This document shows, one piece after another, positions 58,700 to 64,000 of a stretch of DNA of 64,000 nt. Position 1 is the stretch's first letter, and the number at the start of each line of letters is the position of its first letter. Under the pieces are notes generated by a model. That model made no database searches, was not told the origin of the DNA, and saw nothing but the letters and a program-made list of their open reading frames with translations. Position numbers and translations under genes: made by a program. The DNA is from Torreya grandis (lineage: Eukaryota; Streptophyta; Pinopsida; Cupressales; Taxaceae): positions 14,214,001 through 14,278,000 of the forward strand of contig JARHVA010000001.1 in NCBI GenBank assembly GCA_037957365.1, given 5' to 3'.

Positions 58700-61330
58700 T
58701 CAAATGTTCCATACTTTTCGAACAGTGTTCCACACTCCTAAAGGTTTGCATCCAAAAAGGGAAATTAAGCATGTTTTTTAGTTGTTGCTCGAATCTCCTT
58801 TACCTAGCCTTGGTTTGTACAAAGATATGCTTTTAGAGAGTAATAAAGTGAAGAAACAACTTCAAGACTTGGTAGACCAAGAGTTCATACATCCAAGTAC
58901 TTCACCATGTGGGTCACCCATTGTGATTGTAGAAAACGGTGGCTCTTGGGAATGTGCACAGATTATGTATCCTTGAAAAAGGTCAGCATCAAGAATAGAT
59001 ATCCACTCTTGCAAATTGACGACTTGTTGGACCAACTTCAGCATAACAAATACTTCACAAAGCTTGATCTAAAATTCCAGTACCGTCAAGTTCATATAAA
59101 GGAGGTGGATGTATGTATATAAAACAACTTTAAGACAAAAAATGATTTGTATGAATTGTTGGTAGTTCTATTTTGTTTATGCAACACACCTATAACATTT
59201 ATGAGATTGACAAATGATGTATGCAGGCATTTCACAAATATGGGAGGAACATGAACTCAATTGAAGCATGTCTTGAAAATATTGAAAGACAAACAGATTT
59301 TATGCAATATAAAGAAATGTGAGTTTGCAAAACAATCACTAATCTATTTGGAGAATATTGTTTAAGGAGGACAACTAATAGTGTATCCAACAAATGTTGA
59401 GGCTATCATTAACAAAACCACGCCTAGGAGTGCCACAAAAGCAATAATTTTTATTTGAACAATACATCAAGAAGTTTATTCCAACTTTCTCCACCATTGC
59501 ATCTCTTCGGCATACTATTGTAGCAATTGGTGAGGATCGTCATTAGCATAAGGGGCATTATACCGTTTTTTGTTCTTTGAAATAAAAAATCAGCAATGCA
59601 CCAGGACTTTCTCTTCCTAATTTGCTGCAGCCATTTGAAGTGGAAACAAATGCGAGTATGCTATTGGAGCACCTCTGATGCTAGGAGGTAAGCCACTTTG
59701 TTAAACATTCAAAAGGGTATCATGTCTATGATGAAGAATTCAATGCACTGTTTCAAGCAATTAAGATATGAAACATTATTTGTTGGGTAAAGAAACTATT
59801 GACCATATGGACCACAAACCTCTTCAATACTTGCAAGCCCCTAAAAAAAATGCAACAAGCAATACACTACAAATTGATGGATTTTCTTTAACAATTTCAT
59901 TTAATGATCAAGTACAAGAAAGGAAGCACAAATGTTGTGGCAGATTTCTAATCTAGCCCACCAATCACAAAGCAAGTTTTAGCTTTGGTAACAATCTCAC
60001 AAATTGAGCCTTTACAACAAAGGATTATAAGGAAGCTTATGCACAAGATGAAAATTTTGAGGAAACATTCCAACTATTGCAGGTCAAGAAAGTTGATGTT
60101 GATAGCAAATATGAATTCTACCTCAAAGATGGGTTGCTCTAGATATTGGATAAATTGTCTGCCCAAGGGAAAAAGACTCGTTATAGGACGTCAATTGTGG
60201 TATACAAGGAAGGCTAAGGTTAGGAAAGAAGAATTGTACACGCCTCTACCTATGTCTATTAGACCATGGGAAAAGATCTCTATGGATTTTGTGGGAAGTT
60301 TGCTAATGTTCATGTATGGTGTGGGAAGTTTGCTAATGTCCATGTATGGTCATGAATATCTAGATGTTGTTGTAGATAGATTCAGAAAAATGTGTGATTT
60401 GATTTCATGTAAGACATTAGTAAAGGGGCATGAAGCAACTGCATTATTCATTTTTTAATGTATGCGTGCATTTTAAGTTGCCTAAATCCATAGTTTTAAA
60501 TAGACATTCCAGATTTTTTGGGACGTTTTGAAACACCCTGTCGAACAAGATGAATACCAAACTCCACAAAAGCACAACTTTCCATCCACAAACAAATGGA
60601 CAAATAGAAATTATAAGATTCATTGAAAGCAGAATAAAATGAGAAGTCTTTGGCATATATACAAAAGGGCAGTACATAAATCTGCTAATAAGTCAACTTT
60701 TGAAGCAAGTTTGGGTTATTTAACTACTATCCCACTTGATGTTGCAATGGGGCAATAAAATGAGAACTACATTCAGAGGTAACAAGAGCAGCCAGATGCA
60801 TTGAAAGGATTAGTCAAATCCATCTCAAAATGAAAGAACAATTAGAAAGGTCTCTAGTCATGTGCAAGGCTAGACACAATTAGCAGCGAAGGAAAATAAG
60901 AACAAAGTATGAGATATGTTGTGGTTTTATTTGATCATAGAGAGGCTTAAAGGACAAGCTACAAGTATAAATATCTAAGGTATGGGCCATTCGTCATCTT
61001 CGAGCAAATTGGTGATAGTACTTTCAAACTTAATCTGCCTCTTCATGAGGATGTACGCAACAGTAGATTGTGAGAACTTGCACCTAAGTAAGCCGTCCAT
61101 GTTGGATGAGGAAGAACGACAATTGCTAACTTCTATAGAAGACTTCGTCTGGGATGCACAAATGGAGCTGCAAGAGGAGGTAGTATAGTGAGGAAAATTC
61201 AAAGAGAGTAGAAGAAGAGGGCCACAAGAATGTTGAAAAAATGGCATCAAGGGGAAGACACCAATGCAGGCAAGATGCTACCTCCAAGAGAAAGTGGGTG
61301 AGCTCTTCCCACATCTCCTCAACCACTAAG
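58700..61330 (+). pseudogene. Chromovirus-type Ty3/gypsy pol, copy 1 (RT-RNase H-INT)
   Basis: The reverse transcriptase reads FHTPKGLHPKREIKHV, KKQLQDLVDQEFIHPSTSPC, GSPIVIV, IKNRYPLLQIDDLLDQLQHN and KYFTKLDLKFQYRQVHIKE (58730-59110). RNase H has KHYLLGKETIDHMDHKPLQY (59768-59830), and the link DAYKEAYAQDENFEETFQLL is partly readable. In integrase, PLPMSIRPWEKISMDFVGSL holds the first Asp, HEYLDVVVDRFRKMCDLI follows, and STTFHPQTNGQIEII keeps the Glu. The central Asp region is destroyed. After a GPF-type module (RYGPFVIFEQIGDSTFKLNL in a shifted frame) comes ENLHLSKPSMLDEEERQLLT and SIEDFVWDAQMEL (61065-61160), typical of this family's C-terminus. Stops and frameshifts throughout. Confidence 0.88.
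60291..60350 (+). repeat. In-frame 30-bp tandem duplication in integrase
   Basis: Units 60291-60320 and 60321-60350 both read GTGGGAAGTTTGCTAATGTx and CATGTATGGT, differing at one base (T/C at 60310/60340). Translated, VGSLLMFMYG is followed by VGSLLMSMYG, directly after the catalytic MDF motif. Confidence 0.95.
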
Positions 61331-61512
61331 CTTTTGTGGAACAAAAACCTCCCAAAAGGGATGTATGATCCATAAAAATCAAGAAAATCAAACCTCTTCA
61401 TCATCCAACTAGAGAACAAGTGATATGTGCAGGAGGTAGTTGCAAAACCGTGAGTTCTAAGAAGTTTTAGAACCACCGATATCCGCAATAATTCCGATTA
61501 ACACAAGATCAA

Positions 61513-62640
61513 TTGCAACAAAAAAAGACACGACAAAGGGGTGGGTTTCCTTCAGCAATTTCTCGACTACAGCATAAAGTTGTGGCACATACGCTATCTA
61601 GGCCACCAATCACAAAGCAAGTTCTCGACTACAGCATTTCAAAACAGATGCTTATGAGGAAGCATATACACAATGTAGATTTTGGGAAAACATTCAAACC
61701 ACTGCAAGTCGAGAAAGTTGATGAGCGTGGCACATTTGCAAAGATGTGTCTTTGCCCAACATGTGAGAAGTAGCTCGATTCGTTAGAGGATGTTAACTGT
61801 GTTGTACAAGCAAGCCTAAAGTTAGGAAATAAATATTATACATGTCTCTACCTATGCGTACTACACCATGGGAAATCATCTCTATGTATATTGTGGGAGG
61901 TTTTCCAATGTCTGAGCATAGTCATGACTATCTATATGTTGTTGTAGATCGATTCAACAAAATGTGTCTTTTCATTCCATGTAAGAAGATAGTAAAAGGG
62001 CATGAATTTGAGATGACTAGGTCCATTGTTTCACATTGAGATTCCATATTTTTTGGAAAGTTTTGGATGCTATTTGGGCAAAGATGGGTACCAAACTCCA
62101 AAGATGCACAGCTTTTCATCCTCAAACAGATGAAAAAACCAATGTTAACTAGGGCTTTGGTACAACTAGTAAGGGGCTATAAGAAGTATCCATGGACTTG
62201 GCAAGTGTATTTCGCATACATCCAGCACCCATACGACAGGTCAGTACATACATCGACTATCAAGTAGCCTTTTGAAGCATGTTTGGGCCATTTGCCTACT
62301 AACCCATTTGATGTTTCCCTGAGCCAACAAAGAGAACTAAATTTAGATGCAACAGTAGCTGCAAGATTCGCTTAAAGGATTAAGCAAATCCATCTCAAAA
62401 TAAATTAACAATAAAAGACGTTACAAGCCAAGCACAATGTTAGACAGGGTGTGGTTGTATTTGAGCAAAGACAGGGTTCAAGGTTATGCTAGTATGCTCA
62501 AACATCTAAGGTATGGACCATTTACCATCGTGGAAAAGATTGGAGACTAAATGAGGGCCATAGAAAATGGCATCAAGTGGAAGACACTAAGGTAGGTAAA
62601 ATGGCATCAAGTGGAAGACACTAAGATAATTATCTATTCT
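61513..62640 (+). pseudogene. Chromovirus-type pol, copy 2 (INT and C-terminus)
   Basis: This is a second, shorter fragment of the same family in the same orientation. It has the end of RNase H (VVAHTLSRPPITKQVLDYS), a cysteine-containing CLCPTCEK, and integrase core MSLPMRTTPWEIISMYIVGG, in which the catalytic Asp is Tyr (MDF to MYI). HDYLYVVVDRFNKMCLFIPC, KKIVKGHEFE, TRALVQLVRGYKKYPWTWQV and YIQHPYDRSVHTSTIK follow. Near 62500 it reads HLRYGPFTIVEKIGD, the GPY/F-type module. The tail AIENGIKWKTLR/WHQVEDTK is itself repeated in 62565-62630. An independent copy rather than a duplication of copy 1, since breakpoints and mutations differ. Confidence 0.82.
62570..62630 (+). repeat. Short tandem repeat at the end of pol copy 2
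   Basis: AAATGGCATCAAGTGGAAGACACTAAG occurs at 62566-62592 and 62599-62625, 33 bases apart. The first chromovirus copy has one corresponding unit (AAATGGCATCAAGGGGAAGACACCAA) at 61239. Confidence 0.85.
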
Positions 62641-63540
62641 AGAGAACCCTCTATATCCTAGAAGGGGCTAGAGGAAACAATCCTCTATCCAACTTTTAGC
62701 TCTATAGAGGGGATCGGTGCAGCCAATAAGCTCTGGCGAAACACGGCCCACATCTAACTACCATTTGAACACGCCCTCCGTCAAGAGGCCCGGATAGCAC
62801 CCAGCTAGAGTAGGGTCAAGTACAATAGAGTGCAGGATAGGGATAGAAGAGCAGCCAAACTCTACATAGATAAGGGGGACACTGGGGCGACTAGAATCTC
62901 CAGTTGGAAGCAGGCCACTTGAGATATAGGAATAATAAATAGAGAGTCGTTTCCATATAGCCATATAGATATGGGGGGATAGGGTTGAGCCCATTGTCCG
63001 ACAGCCCCTCGGCCTACCACGCTTTACCATTGGCTATATATACACCCTTGCCACCTCTCCCCACAACGAGGGGTCATATAAAGCTTGTTGTGGACTGCGG
63101 TCGCCCGGCTAGAGCCAAGGAGCAATAGGGTGCCTATTCTCTCTAGCCCAGCCCACCCCATGGGCGATACCCAACCACCCTACTCGAGAACGTCGACTGA
63201 TCGAAGGCTAGGGTGCTAACCTACTCTCCTCATGTTAAACACTCCAGGCGCAACAAACCTTGCCCTACAGATAGATAGAGCCGATCGGCACTGTCTAATA
63301 GGATAAGGATCAAATCGGCACTCACAAATGGGAAGCGGGTTGGGTTCGCATAGGGCCCCCTCCCCAATCTAAATCTAAATCTATATATGGGGTAGGAGTA
63401 AAAATAATCCATATTGTGTCAATTAAACTCTAGACTATGGGGGGGCACTCACAAATACCAAGGAAGGCTAAGCATATGAACGCACCCCCTCCCGCCCCTG
63501 CCCGCGCCCTTCCCCCCCCCCCCGAATAAGGCACCCCTCG
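62641..63540. other. Probable organellar (mitochondrial) DNA insertion
   Basis: Composition changes abruptly from AT-rich retroelement sequence to balanced, GC-richer DNA full of words such as GGCTAGAGCC, CGGTCGCCCGGCTAGAGCC, CGATCGGCAC, GGGCCCCCTCCCC and CCTCGGCCTACCACGC. This style is typical of plant mitochondrial intergenic DNA. Frames at 62758-63030 and 63230-63412 (minus) are open but unrecognised; no mitochondrial gene can be named. The right edge is C-rich (63483-63524, including a run of 12 C) and AT-rich sequence resumes by about 63545. Confidence 0.5.
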
Positions 63541-64000
63541 AGAGATAACTTGAGTCCCTGGCATTTCAAACTTCTAGCATAATTATCAACAATAGATAAT
63601 TTCAAAAGCATTAAAGCCTCTTTATACCTTTTATCATTGTCTTTGGGATTAGTTGTGGATCAAGATTCATATGCTCAAAAATGGCAAGTATTTTATGACA
63701 CAGACTATAATTCTTTCTAATCAATTTTTGGGTCTCAGGAAAAAATATTGTATACCAGCCATTTGTGCCTAAACACAAGTCTACCATAACCAATAAAATA
63801 ATTAAATCTAAAAAATTACAATGTTTCAAAACAAATTTTCAGTACTATTGTATGTCTCCCTAATATGCAAGAACTAGCAAATTTTCACATAGAAATGCCT
63901 TTCCAATCACAAGATGCGGAATTAATACTCTTCCATAGGCAAATATTACAAACATTTATATAGTTTATAAATCATAAACTTTAAAAATAAAAGTTAAATT
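63541..64000. other. Unassigned AT-rich end of window
   Basis: A 72-codon minus-strand frame (63611-63829) has no recognisable domain. Nothing else seen. Confidence 0.25.

Noticed and set aside
1..64000. CRISPR arrays, rRNA or tRNA genes, bacterial operons
   Set aside because: No regularly spaced identical repeats, no RNA gene signatures and no ribosome-binding-site-led gene clusters were seen.

Overview
This is a plant nuclear DNA window, most likely from a gymnosperm (conifer-like). Four things suggest this. The sequence is AT-rich and gene-poor. It is packed with old, stop-ridden Ty3/gypsy (Tat-like and chromovirus-like) and LINE remains. It holds the 3' part of an intron-rich gene encoding a plant-type aminoalcohol phosphotransferase (AAPT). 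A GC-richer block near the right end looks organellar. The species itself cannot be read from the sequence. No bacterial gene, CRISPR array, rRNA or tRNA gene was seen.

Layout. 1-1.3 kb: gag of a minus-strand Ty3/gypsy element, with a degenerate tRNA-Met primer site. 1.5-7.1 kb: a plus-strand Tat-like element reduced to gag, protease, a long non-coding 3' internal region, a G-rich polypurine tract and a probable LTR. 7.4-9.4 kb: two ~0.7 kb direct repeats. 10.9-18.3 kb: pieces of a minus-strand LINE (endonuclease, linker, reverse transcriptase). A non-autonomous LTR element with two LTRs (12.69-15.23 kb) interrupts it, and it also carries a tandem duplication. 20.4-20.9 kb: duplicated debris around a second, plus-strand LINE endonuclease fragment.

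23.5-25.0 kb, minus strand: eight consecutive coding exons of an AAPT (CDP-choline/CDP-ethanolamine phosphotransferase). All splice sites seen are GT-AG, and the frame is open to a stop after the conserved C-terminus. It is the only convincing host gene. Its 5' exons were not found in the remaining ~39 kb, so either an intron is very long or the copy is truncated. The intron upstream of the first visible exon holds tandem duplications, one of which copies the splice acceptor. A 983-bp hAT/MULE-like DNA transposon and a foldback hairpin lie further upstream.

29-46 kb: two long decayed ORFs of unknown family (29.0-31.2 and 43.0-46.1 kb), repeated LTR-like blocks, a Tat-like gag (37.2-38.7 kb), a TA microsatellite and a diverged tandem array. 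47.5-55.7 kb: Tat-like pol remains. First comes a lone integrase, then a second element in the order extra RNase H, reverse transcriptase, RNase H, integrase. An ~865-bp DNA transposon splits its integrase zinc finger. 56.8-57.9 kb: a possible solo LTR. 58.7-62.6 kb: two consecutive plus-strand fragments of chromovirus-type pol. 62.6-63.5 kb: probable mitochondrial-derived DNA. The rest is AT-rich sequence in which I see no gene.

Every transposon ORF examined is broken by stops, frameshifts or lost catalytic residues, so none looks autonomous. The most informative parts are the AAPT gene with a 114-nt stop-free intron of length divisible by three, the duplicated splice acceptor, and the nested insertions whose host reading frames can still be followed across the joint.
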